Of a DNA stretch of 14,649 nt, positions 1 to 7,112 are shown in pieces. Numbering within the stretch: the stretch's first letter is position 1; each line of letters begins with the position of its first letter. Position numbers and translations under genes: made by a program. The stretch is from Bdellovibrionales bacterium (GTDB lineage Bacteria > Bdellovibrionota > UBA2428). The stretch is taken from contig JAFEAR010000067.1 of assembly GCA_018266335.1 (NCBI GenBank), positions 1 to 14,649 on the forward strand. The letters are read 5' to 3'. Under the pieces are notes generated by a model that did not search any database, was not told the origin of the DNA, and saw only the letters and a program-made list of their open reading frames with translations.

Positions 1-377
1 TCTTTTTGGTACAAGCGAGAGATAAAGACTCTCTTCGTTGTCGGCGCTTCCTCTTCGCCGGCTAATTCTTCGGGAGGAGTCAATTCGCGCCTAAGGCCTT
101 GTACTTCTATTCGTCGTACGTCGTCGAACTGATGCAGGAGTCCTTGACACTCAAACGAGCACGGAATCGAAACACCGACACGCGGATTTTCAGATAGATG
201 TCGAGGGAGGTCAAGGGATCTTCTCCCTAGCATGCGATGTGCGCAGATAGGGTCCGCGCTGCGACGCGGGTGCCTCTACCCCTCCGTCGACATGGACCGC
301 CACTAGGTTAGGCTCAGGATACTCGTATGCTTAAAGAGACTCGGCTTGAGGCGACTCAGCACTAGTAGGGTTGGCAC
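1..377. other. Non-coding left flank
   Basis: I see no credible coding sequence, RNA gene or repeat here. The frame of the gene starting at 378 is closed by a TAG at 366-368, so that gene does not extend leftward. An AGGG at 367-370 lies seven bases before its TTG codon and may be its ribosome binding site. I could not identify a promoter with confidence. Confidence 0.5.
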
Positions 378-1169
378 TTGCGGCGCACGTCCGCTACTGT
401 TTCCTCAGTGAAAGCGGACACAGCCCCCTTCCGTCTCGAGCGAGAGATGCTCGAGCCCCTCCGCGAAGCGCTGCCCTCGGTGCTCGGCCTTGCCGAGGCC
501 GGTGAAGTGCGAGTGCTTCGAGAACCAGATCTCGGACTCATAATTCCAGACTTGCTTGTCGGAGTCTGCAAGGGAAGAACGCCCCCGCTACGCGCACGGT
601 GCAGCGTCGTGGAGGCATACATTGTCGCGTTACTCGAAGCGGGGCAAACATGGCGTGTAAGCGAGCTAGAACGTGAGCTTTACTTGACAAGTGCAGTCGC
701 AGAACGTTCGCTGCGAAGACTTGCACGACTGCAAATCGTCAATGACAATCGACGAGGCGGATGGTCACTTTCCGCCTGTGCACACAGCCGTATCGTCGAA
801 ATCATCGCGGTCGAAGCGAAACTGCGTCGGTGGCGCGACGCGCTCGTGCAGGCAGTGGAGTACCAAGAGTTCGCAGACCGCTCGTTCGTTGTATTGGACG
901 GGAATCAGACTCGTGAATCGGCTTCACTGCGAAAGCTCTTCCGTAGCGCCGGTATCGGACTCTTGCTTCAATACGGTCATGCCATTGATGTGGCGGTAAA
1001 GGCGCGCGTCTGTCGTCCGAGATCCGAGCGTCGAGTGCGCGCAGCCGACAAGCTTTTCCCCGTAGATCGCCGGCCGAGAGTCCCTTACGGGCACCGGAAT
1101 CGCGAAGACGCTTCTCGGCTCTCGTCGCCTGAATCGAGCAGTCTTTGCCTATCGCACGTCAGCGCGTAG
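378..1169 (+). CDS. Predicted PD-(D/E)XK-like protein with internal winged-helix segment
   Basis: This 263-residue protein is not a named family that I recognise. The N-terminal third contains an acidic segment ending in IIPDLLVG (D58). Residues about 75-132 look like a winged helix: helical SVVEAYIVALLEAG, then SELEREL and a recognition-like helix AERSLRRLARL, then a GGWSL wing strand. After that comes IIAVEAKLRRWRDALVQAV (E146, K148). This ExK strand, a helix rich in W/A/Q, and a later FVVLD strand match the second half of a restriction-endonuclease-like fold. The order suggests a DNA-binding domain inserted in a nuclease core; D58 as the partner acid is my inference. The Arg-rich tail after about residue 210 is poorly structured and could be out of frame. 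The TTG start is preceded by AGGG; GTG at 408 is an alternative. It converges on the leftward gene ending at 1225. Confidence 0.6.
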   Translation: MRRTSATVSSVKADTAPFRLEREMLEPLREALPSVLGLAEAGEVRVLREPDLGLIIPDLLVGVCKGRTPPLRARCSVVEAYIVALLEAGQTWRVSELERELYLTSAVAERSLRRLARLQIVNDNRRGGWSLSACAHSRIVEIIAVEAKLRRWRDALVQAVEYQEFADRSFVVLDGNQTRESASLRKLFRSAGIGLLLQYGHAIDVAVKARVCRPRSERRVRAADKLFPVDRRPRVPYGHRNREDASRLSSPESSSLCLSHVSA

Positions 1170-1224
1170 ACTAGCGGCATCTTCAACATGCCAGCTCCAC
1201 ATCTCGCCTCTCCTGCGACACGGT

Positions 1225-2535
1225 TCAACGGCCAGCCTCCGCTCTCCACTCCCGGAAGACTGTCAGCCACGTCTCCTGATGGTCAATATCAGTGGAGCGC
1301 GAGTGGGAGATGCCAGACTGCGATAAACGCTTAGCGACCGCGGCGGCCTTTGCCAACCAGTGCTCCATCCAGTTGACTCGCCCCGCACTATCCTGACCCT
1401 CGAGGTGCTTTCCTAGATAGTGCATGCAATTGTTGTAATGCGCGCCCGCTGCAGCGACGTTGGACAAACGGTAGGCCCATGCTGGCACTTGATCGGGTCC
1501 AAGACCACTCGCTAAAGCTTCAAGAAGGGGCTTAGCAGGTGAACTTGGCGTCCTAACCTCGTCTAGCAAGCCCGCCTTCGCTACAGTCTGAAGATCTTGC
1601 TCAACTCCAATGTCGCCGAGCAATTGCAGACTGAAGTAGCGTGGGAATTGTGCCCCGCCGTCCTTCTTGTACATATCTGACAGCTTGAGTCGACGCTGAC
1701 TCAGATAGTATCCGGTCGACCAAATCTCGGCGCCCGCTGCCATGCACACTGCTCCGAAAGTACCGGAGTAGTTCACGACCACGCGTCGTCGTGCACCTCG
1801 CACCAAGTCGTCGACAATTCTCAGGAGCGCGCGCGCCGTATCCTGACTTTCGATGGAGTAACAGTCGCCGTCCCGACTCTCGAGAACCAAGTAAGCGCCA
1901 GCGAGCCCTTTTCGTGCAGCAATGTGACTTGTAATGCTCGCAATGACAGGGTTGGCCGCTGCTGGGATGCCTTGCAGGATCGTGTCTGCCACTGCAACTG
2001 TCGCGTACACGGGCAATGTTACTCCAAGCGATCGACATGCATCTAGCCCCGCATCGATCCATACCGTCGCGCTCTCGTAGCCATCAGATAGACGGTCCAC
2101 GATGGGTGCAGGCAGGATGATACCCCTGCAGTCCAGCTCGAGCTGGAACTCGACTGCCGAGCGAGCCGCAGCGCGGAGCTCCTTGTCATCGCTGACTGTC
2201 GTTCGACGCCAGTTCGCAAGAAGTTTCGGAAAGGTGGCCTCCTTGTAACCCTTCTGGCTCTTATGCTGCTTGCTGTCATAGTCGTCGACAGGCGCACCAC
2301 CGAACCACGGAAAGGTCGCAAGCGTCGGAACGGTCGTGGAGGCTTGCCGCTCGTCAAGCGCTGCCAGGTAGAGTTGCGGATCGAATAGCCGGTGCTGCAG
2401 ATACGGCCATTTGCGAAACTTCCGACGTCGCAGTTGTCCGATAAACATCGCGGAGGCTGCAATGATGCCCCCCGCGAGGTTGCTTGGCGATCCTTGCCAG
2501 AGCTCGAACTTGTATTTGGTATTGTGATAGAACAT
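1225..2535 (-). CDS. Unknown protein, alpha/beta-barrel-like core, kinase-linked
   Basis: I do not recognise this 436-residue protein by name. It has no signal peptide or membrane helix, so it is probably cytosolic. Residues about 45-60 contain FDPQLYLAAL. From about 130 to 290 there is a repeating strand-helix pattern: CRGIILPAP, ATVWIDAGLD, LPVYATVAVAD, GAYLVLES, RRVVVNYSGTFG, then GAEIWSTGYYLSQRRLKLSD. The helical C-terminal third includes HYNNCMHYLGKHL and WMEHWLAKAAAVAKRL. The middle resembles a TIM barrel in the style of tRNA-guanine-transglycosylase-like folds, but I see no diagnostic catalytic motif, so this stays inference. The start codon lies 43 bases after the kinase stop with only a weak Shine-Dalgarno sequence, so the two are probably co-transcribed. 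It could be the substrate or effector of the kinase, or part of a complex with it. Confidence 0.6.
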   Translation of the reverse strand: MFYHNTKYKFELWQGSPSNLAGGIIAASAMFIGQLRRRKFRKWPYLQHRLFDPQLYLAALDERQASTTVPTLATFPWFGGAPVDDYDSKQHKSQKGYKEATFPKLLANWRRTTVSDDKELRAAARSAVEFQLELDCRGIILPAPIVDRLSDGYESATVWIDAGLDACRSLGVTLPVYATVAVADTILQGIPAAANPVIASITSHIAARKGLAGAYLVLESRDGDCYSIESQDTARALLRIVDDLVRGARRRVVVNYSGTFGAVCMAAGAEIWSTGYYLSQRRLKLSDMYKKDGGAQFPRYFSLQLLGDIGVEQDLQTVAKAGLLDEVRTPSSPAKPLLEALASGLGPDQVPAWAYRLSNVAAAGAHYNNCMHYLGKHLEGQDSAGRVNWMEHWLAKAAAVAKRLSQSGISHSRSTDIDHQETWLTVFREWRAEAGR

Positions 2536-2578
2536 GAGGCGTAGGAAGCCCGGCTAGTGGCGGGAGGAGCGACTGGCG

Positions 2579-3430
2579 CTAGAGTGAATCGACGAGCGTG
2601 CTGAACTCCTCTGAAAGCGCTTCGGGATCGGGTCTGAAGGCAGCGCGGTGCGAGAGCATCCGATCAATTAGCTGCGCGAGGCCCGCCGGCGCCGACGGAG
2701 CAACCGCGGCGGTCAAAGGACATCGCGTGGCGATTAGACTCTGATCGCCACCGGTGGGATGCGTGCCCGTAAGTGCCTCAAGGAGGGTGACACCCAGTGA
2801 GAACACATCCGAGAGGCTCGTGAGAGCCTGCTCTGCGCGCTGATGCTCGGGCGACATGTAGCCCATCGTCCCCCATGTCTTTCCGAGGCTTGTCAAAGTT
2901 GACTCGTTGAGATGCCGGGCAATACCTAGGTCAATCAGCACAGCTTCGCGATCACCAATTCGAAGCATGATGTTCTTCGGATTCACGTCACGATGGACGA
3001 TGCGTTCGCGCCAGATGTGGGAGAGTGCGCTCGCCACATCGCGACCGACAATGGCCACAGTTCGTGGGGCTAGGGCGCCGCTATTAGTGAGCCGATGATC
3101 TAGCGGATCGCCGTCGATGAATTCGAAAGCAACATATCTGAGCGTCCGCCCGCCAAGAGATACCGATCCATGCTCTACCACGCGTGAAAGAGAGGGATGA
3201 CGCAGTCGATGCAGAACTGCGACTTCACGCTCTACCCGCTCAACCTGCACGGCATCGAAGTACAGCTTCAGCGCAACATCGTCTTGTGCAGGCGTCCCGT
3301 CCTGTGCGGTCCTACGAGTAGCCCGGACAACGAGACCTTGTCCTCCGGCGCGCCCATCGTTGGCGATCACGAAACGGCCGCCGAGCTGCGCGGCGAGCTC
3401 CGCCGGGTCAACAATGAGCGAGGCTGGCAT
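2579..3430 (-). CDS. Soluble Ser/Thr protein kinase
   Basis: This 283-residue protein is essentially one Hanks-type kinase domain. Visible motifs in order: a Gly-rich loop GRAGGQGLV (about 26-34); VALK with K55 for ATP; a C-helix Glu in VEREV (E69); the catalytic loop HRDVNPKN (H146-N153) with D148 and N153; metal-binding DLG (D167-G169) in place of DFG, a common bacterial form; the GTMGYMSPE segment (187-195); SDVFSLGVTLLEAL with D208; and a C-terminal Arg in FRPD. All key residues are present, so it should be active. There is no transmembrane helix and no PASTA or other sensor domain, unlike typical housekeeping PknB-type kinases; the tail ends soon after the fold. It sits between a GIY-YIG-like protein (214-base gap) and the 436-residue unknown (43-base gap), which suggests a small signalling or defence module. 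No phosphatase is visible nearby. Confidence 0.93.
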   Translation of the reverse strand: MPASLIVDPAELAAQLGGRFVIANDGRAGGQGLVVRATRRTAQDGTPAQDDVALKLYFDAVQVERVEREVAVLHRLRHPSLSRVVEHGSVSLGGRTLRYVAFEFIDGDPLDHRLTNSGALAPRTVAIVGRDVASALSHIWRERIVHRDVNPKNIMLRIGDREAVLIDLGIARHLNESTLTSLGKTWGTMGYMSPEHQRAEQALTSLSDVFSLGVTLLEALTGTHPTGGDQSLIATRCPLTAAVAPSAPAGLAQLIDRMLSHRAAFRPDPEALSEEFSTLVDSL

Positions 3431-3644
3431 ATGATGCGTTAAGGGGCTAGTAGAGAAGAAGCGCAGAGGCTTGCGTTCGTCTACCGTGCTAGGCTGCGGC
3501 GCTAGATGGCAGATCTAACGGTGATCGCAGCGCCGTTTCGGCTGAACGTTCGACCACCCCTCGAAACATCGCGACGAATGAACTCGAGACTTAGCTATTG
3601 TCTGATCCGAGGTGCGGAACTCTATCGTGACTTTTCGGCTGGAC

Positions 3645-4586
3645 TTACGCGCCCACATCATACTTCTGCAGGACCACTTCGCTGCCCGTAACCACTATCG
3701 CGTCGGACATATCATGGGCGAGGTCGCCCCTCAGAATGTTGTTGTCTGTGGAGAATGTGAGATTCTCCTGCAAGGAATAACTGTAGACAGACAATCCCGA
3801 ATGAAAGAGCGAGTCCCGGCCTCGGGGATAAGCGGCATAAACGACCTCGTTGTACGGCGGTCGAAGGACATGAACTAGGGCCTTCTCAGCATCCGCCGCG
3901 AGCGATGCCTGGTCGGCGATGAAAGGACTGTCTCCCTCGCTTGCGACGGTCTGCCCATCGAGGTTCCGAACGCCTAGCACGTCTATGTCGAAGAGAAAAC
4001 ACGTGACTTCATCGGTCACGCGAGACGTGGACACACGTGGGTGTTGACTAGACAGGATACTCAGTCGGCCCTCATGTCCGCTTTGGGAAAGACGGCTCAC
4101 GCTGTCGCCTCTTTTTGATATTCCTACGTAGAGTAAACTGAACTCCCAAAAGTTGCGTAGATCTGGCACACCCTTCGCTGGAAGGTGGCCGTTCATTATT
4201 CCGAACAGCAATCGATCTGGCGTAAACCACTGGATTGGCTCGACAGATGTGTTCCTTGGTTCTGCATAGAATCGAATAAGTTTGGGGCCCATCTCGAGAT
4301 CGACGTCGCCTATATAGTCGCCTAGAACGGCTGACAGCGGAATAGTGACTGATGCGCAGCTATGCGTGTCCTGACGAAGTATCTTAAGTGAAAGAGTTAG
4401 GGCTTCGTCGTCGAATCGTATGTTCTCAAAGGTCAGTTCCGAGCGCTGGCCGAGCATGTAGAGCTTACTCCGAGCTACGGCCTGCTGAAAATCAGTATCC
4501 GCGGAGAGCCACACTCCCTCCTGATTCGAGAACGGAGCGCAGACTAGCTTTAGGTAGTTGCATTGTATGATCATCTTCTTCGACAC
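3645..4586 (-). CDS. Protein with GIY-YIG-like nuclease signature
   Basis: This 313-residue protein is unnamed. Its N-terminal 140 residues look beta-rich (for example ELTFENIRF, ALTLSLKIL, ASVTIPLSAVLGDYIGDV) and may be a separate binding domain. From about 148 the sequence reads SLLYVGIS (YVG at 153-155), then RL at 166-167 and H171, then strands TCFLFDIDVLG, then AEKALVHVLRPPYNE with E234 and N246. The spacing YVG ... R ... E ... P-x-x-N is that of GIY-YIG endonucleases (as in the UvrC N-domain), where the Tyr/Gly strand, Arg, Glu and Asn form the active site. The first GIY tripeptide itself is degenerate. Assignment is from motif reading only. The GTG start at 4586 is the longest option; ATG at 4574 is four codons in. 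It is the first gene of the leftward set. Confidence 0.6.
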   Translation of the reverse strand: MSKKMIIQCNYLKLVCAPFSNQEGVWLSADTDFQQAVARSKLYMLGQRSELTFENIRFDDEALTLSLKILRQDTHSCASVTIPLSAVLGDYIGDVDLEMGPKLIRFYAEPRNTSVEPIQWFTPDRLLFGIMNGHLPAKGVPDLRNFWEFSLLYVGISKRGDSVSRLSQSGHEGRLSILSSQHPRVSTSRVTDEVTCFLFDIDVLGVRNLDGQTVASEGDSPFIADQASLAADAEKALVHVLRPPYNEVVYAAYPRGRDSLFHSGLSVYSYSLQENLTFSTDNNILRGDLAHDMSDAIVVTGSEVVLQKYDVGA

Positions 4587-4670
4587 CCGATGGCTCGCTT
4601 CTCTACGTGAGCGACGAGGAAGTTGTTTGGTCGGAGAGTAGCGCGTGCCTCAGGTACATTGTAGTTCGTG

Positions 4671-5290
4671 TCAGGACCGAAAGGGCAGCACCCTCAGCGC
4701 CTCGTACAAGCCCGCATGCTTAAGGAGGATCTCCTTAATCCTCCTCCGTACTTCTAAAGAGTTCAACGCGTGCCGACTCATCTCCTGATGCGCATCCATC
4801 GCATCGATGATCGCGCTTTCCAGGATCTTATCTAGATCAGGTGACGCCGCAAACTGCTCCTTCGAATTATTCGCCGCCTGCGTCCGCAACGTCTCCGATT
4901 CGAGCAGTTCGTCGTCAATGACGTTGTTGACGTAGAGCAACTTATCCTGGTCCGTCAAATCCCCCTGAAAGAGATCATTCATCTGCGCCTTGATCTCCGC
5001 CAGATACGCCTTCATCGGCCCACACACCAAACCACCGACTGCAGCGCCAATGGGCTCAAGCTTCGGCGCATTGCCATCGCCGAGCACCATCACGGCCTTG
5101 CCGCGGTACTTTAGGGTATGGTGCGTCAGAACTACCTTCGACAGGTCGATGCCTTCGCGCTCGCGGCCAAACTCCAGCAACGGGATAAGCCACTTGTAGA
5201 AGATCGCGCGCTTCTCGATGGTGGTATTGACGAAGTCGAAGATCTGTGACAGAAGGTGTAGAGGTGCACATGTGCACCCATGTCGCCCTT
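4671..5290 (-). pseudogene. hsdR: HsdR C-terminal remnant (type I restriction subunit), frameshifted
   Basis: The reverse strand encodes the C-terminal end of a type I restriction endonuclease R subunit. The segment SQIFDFVNTTIEKRAIFYKW is followed by LIPLLEFGREREGIDLSKV and LTHH, a pattern typical of HsdR C-termini. The reading then continues intact to the TGA at 4671-4673. The first about 13 residues (KGDMGAHVHLYTF) lie in another frame. One missing base near 5251-5252 (TTCTG where TTCCTG would restore LYTF-LSQIFDF) explains the switch. The helicase and nuclease domains of HsdR, normally hundreds of residues, are absent. It is fused directly to the HsdM N-terminus upstream. This is a dead gene; a short product from an internal start, such as TTG at 5180, cannot be excluded. 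Confidence 0.87.
5263..5278. repeat. 16-bp perfect palindrome in HsdR remnant
   Basis: GGTGCACATGTGCACC reads the same on both strands. It lies in the piece of HsdR coding for GAHVHL, 12-27 bases before the inferred frameshift. Coincidence of codon use is the simplest explanation, although a hairpin could also favour slippage or deletion. Confidence 0.8.
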
Positions 5291-5407
5291 GAGGCGACGG
5301 AGGACGTTGAAGGGGAGGATGACCTTCCCGTATTCGGACTTCTTGTAGTCGCTGCGGAGCAGGGCAGCTACGGACCCGATGAAGGACGAGAGGTTATGCT
5401 CGGCCAT
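5291..5407 (-). pseudogene. hsdM: HsdM N-terminal remnant (type I methyltransferase subunit)
   Basis: Reading leftward from ATG at 5407-5405, the first 39 residues (MAEHNLSSFIGSVAALL, then [22 protein letters not shown]) match the very conserved start of type I methyltransferase M subunits. There the usual pattern is [32 protein letters not shown]. After Leu39 the sequence jumps, in frame, to HsdR C-terminal sequence. All of the SAM-binding and NPPF catalytic region is missing, and so is the specificity subunit. The ATG is the natural HsdM start, so the original promoter region presumably lies in 5408-5717. The locus is a collapsed hsdM-hsdS-hsdR operon. Confidence 0.87.
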
Positions 5408-5717
5408 GGGGTTGCGCGTGATGCTGGTGGAGCAGGGAGGTGGACCTGCGCCAACCCCGAATCGCATAGGGGCGGGCGACGTGGAGGATACGATCAGGAA
5501 CTGACCGTGTGAAGAGTGAGCGAAGGAACAGGAAGTCAGGGAAGACTTGCGGGAATCGCCGATGTGGACGCAATGTCGCGGGCGCCCAATCGTGAACGCC
5601 ATGGCTCTTCCGAGTGCGAACACCCAATCTCACTCTACTTCAACCGTCGACCCCGCGGTCGGAAAGTCCTCTCAGCGACGTCGCGACGAGAAAGGGCGCG
5701 CGTTCGCCGGGAGTCAG
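5408..5717. other. Divergent intergenic region
   Basis: This stretch lies between the leftward hsdM remnant and the rightward gene starting at about 5718. Open frames run through it on both strands, but their translations are Arg/Ser/His-rich and resemble no family, so I treat it as non-coding. It probably holds the promoters of both directions. If the rightward gene started at ATG 5601 instead, it would cover part of this region. Confidence 0.5.
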
Positions 5718-6413
5718 ATGTGTTTGCAAGTTTGGGTGAATCGCCGACAAGTCGCGCTTAGCAGCGAGGTTCTGGCTGCGCTCCCGCGAAAAGCAAAAGG
5801 GGCAGATCTCGTTTGGGTTTCGCCAATCGAGCGTAAATCATTCGCCGAGTACAGAGATGGAGCCTTTCTCCGAGCGCTTGGTTTGGATGAGTATCGTGCC
5901 CGGCTCTCCGTCTTTTGGCCCAAGGGCGGGCCGGTGTGGGACGGCCTCGCGAAAATCGTCGATCCCAAAGGCGCAACGATTGGTTATGTGCTGATTGAAG
6001 CGAAGAGCTACCCGAACGAAGTACGTGGAGGCGGGTGCAAGGCACCTAAGGGCTCGGATTCGCGCAAGAAAATAGAGGCGTCACTTCTGGAGACGGCGAA
6101 GCGCGTTGGCCTAACGAGTCGACCTGATACCTGGATGCGTAAGCTGTACCAATCGGCGAATCGAATTGCGCACGTGCTGTGGCTGCGCGAGACGATCGGT
6201 GTTGAGGCGTATCTCGTGAATGTGTGCTTCACGGGAGATCCGCATCGCGATCATGCGACAACTCGAGAGGAGTGGGAGGAGGCGAGTCGCGCGTTTCGGC
6301 GGGAGTTGAAGTTGAGTGAGTCGAGCACGGACACGCCTTGGCTGATTGACGTGGTGGTAGGCGCACCACGACGCGCGGAACTCACGGAGGAGCCTTCTGC
6401 CATTGGCGACTAG
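5718..6413 (+). CDS. Predicted PD-(D/E)XK nuclease-like protein 1
   Basis: From ATG 5718 this protein has 231 residues; the same frame is open further upstream (ATG 5601 or earlier), but that extension is low-complexity and Ser/Arg-rich, so I prefer 5718. GGGAG at 5709-5713 is a weak, closely spaced ribosome site. The clear core is PVWDGLAKI (D75), a short turn, then GYVLIEAKSYPNEV (E94, K96, E101). This is the D ... E-x-K hallmark of the PD-(D/E)XK superfamily in a form seen in uncharacterised bacterial proteins. Downstream, a conserved-looking helix (KKIEASLLETAKRVGL) and a strand (AYLVNVCFTGD) complete an alpha/beta fold. There is no signal peptide or membrane segment. It is the first of three adjacent genes, overlapping the next by 11 bases, so the two are translationally coupled. 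Its target is unknown. Confidence 0.7.
   Translation: MCLQVWVNRRQVALSSEVLAALPRKAKGADLVWVSPIERKSFAEYRDGAFLRALGLDEYRARLSVFWPKGGPVWDGLAKIVDPKGATIGYVLIEAKSYPNEVRGGGCKAPKGSDSRKKIEASLLETAKRVGLTSRPDTWMRKLYQSANRIAHVLWLRETIGVEAYLVNVCFTGDPHRDHATTREEWEEASRAFRRELKLSESSTDTPWLIDVVVGAPRRAELTEEPSAIGD
6386..6392 (+). promoter_or_regulatory. Ribosome binding site supporting TTG start at 6403
   Basis: GGAGGAG lies ten bases before the TTG at 6403, inside the end of the preceding gene. It supports this unusual start codon and coupled translation of the two genes. Confidence 0.6.
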
Positions 6414-7103
6414 TTCTGAATCTCAGAGCATCGCGACAATCAACCTGCTTCCGTGGCCAATCGACGCAATTCGCGAGCGCTTCTGCGAACGAGATACCCT
6501 CTTTCAGCTATGCCGCCCGAAGCTTGAAATTGACGCGTCGCGCGCGCCCCGCGAGCACATTCTAGAGAGAGTGATCATTGACGTTCTTCATGAGTGCTTC
6601 TCTCCATCTAGAGTTCGACATGTCCGATCTCTGGCCGAGACGCTCGCTATTCGCGACAGTGGATACTTCGGCACGTGTCGTGTTGATGTGGCGCTTTCTC
6701 ACGGAGATCGGTGGCATCTCTGCGAGGTGAAGTCAGCGCGCTTTGGCTACGGGCGTACGCACAAGGTGATGGGGAAAAAGCTTTCGAAGTGGTTCGATCA
6801 GAATGGATTTCCGTGTGCGAGTTTGCATGAGGTGGAGCAGGACTTCGTGAAGCTACTCCATTTCGCCGCAATCTCTCCTTCTGTCGGGTCGTGCTTGTCA
6901 TGCTGGTGGAACCCGATGTGGAAGCGCCCGGAGCATGGGCTTCGAGGCTTTCGACGATCGACTCGTTCCTGCGCCTCGCGCAGACACCGTGGGTGCGCAA
7001 GGAGGCTGCGAAGATCGTTGCGTCAACGTCTGTGTTTCCCCTTCGTTCGGCGCAGATGAATGCGCGAATGATTGTCTGTTTGCTCACCACTGAAGCGCCC
7101 TAA
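6403..7103 (+). pseudogene. Predicted PD-(D/E)XK nuclease-like protein 2, frameshifted
   Basis: It starts at TTG 6403, inside the upstream gene, behind a good GGAGGAG site. The N-terminal half is helical (REHILERVIIDVLHECF). The core reads CRVDVALSHGDRWHLCEVKS (D95, E108, K110), a clear D ... E-x-K nuclease motif. Sense is kept to about FAAISPSVG (codons near 6880-6888). The original frame then becomes Trp/Arg-rich and stops at 7059. The next frame continues as VVLVMLVEPDVE, then TIDSFLRLAQTPWVRKEAAK, and ends with TAA at 7101-7103, just before the next gene. A single G lost from the run at 6886-6888 (GGGG to GGG) would join the two halves into a protein of about 233 residues. This could be a true mutation, programmed frameshifting, or a sequencing or assembly error. 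The catalytic core precedes the break, so a truncated product might keep some function. Confidence 0.68.
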
Positions 7104-7112
7104 CAGGTCGGT

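Noticed and set aside
691..999. A second-frame 102-codon open frame inside the first gene
   Set aside because: The overlapping frame carries the structured VEAK and winged-helix sequence. This one is Ser/Arg/Cys-rich shadow sequence.
3431..3644. A small gene between the kinase and the GIY-YIG-like gene
   Set aside because: The open frames crossing this gap are short or run antisense into the flanking genes, and none has a plausible protein composition.
5408..5623. Upstream extension of the HsdM remnant in the same open frame
   Set aside because: HsdM proteins normally begin at the MAEHN-like residues. The upstream part is Ser/Pro/His-rich and looks like chance translation.
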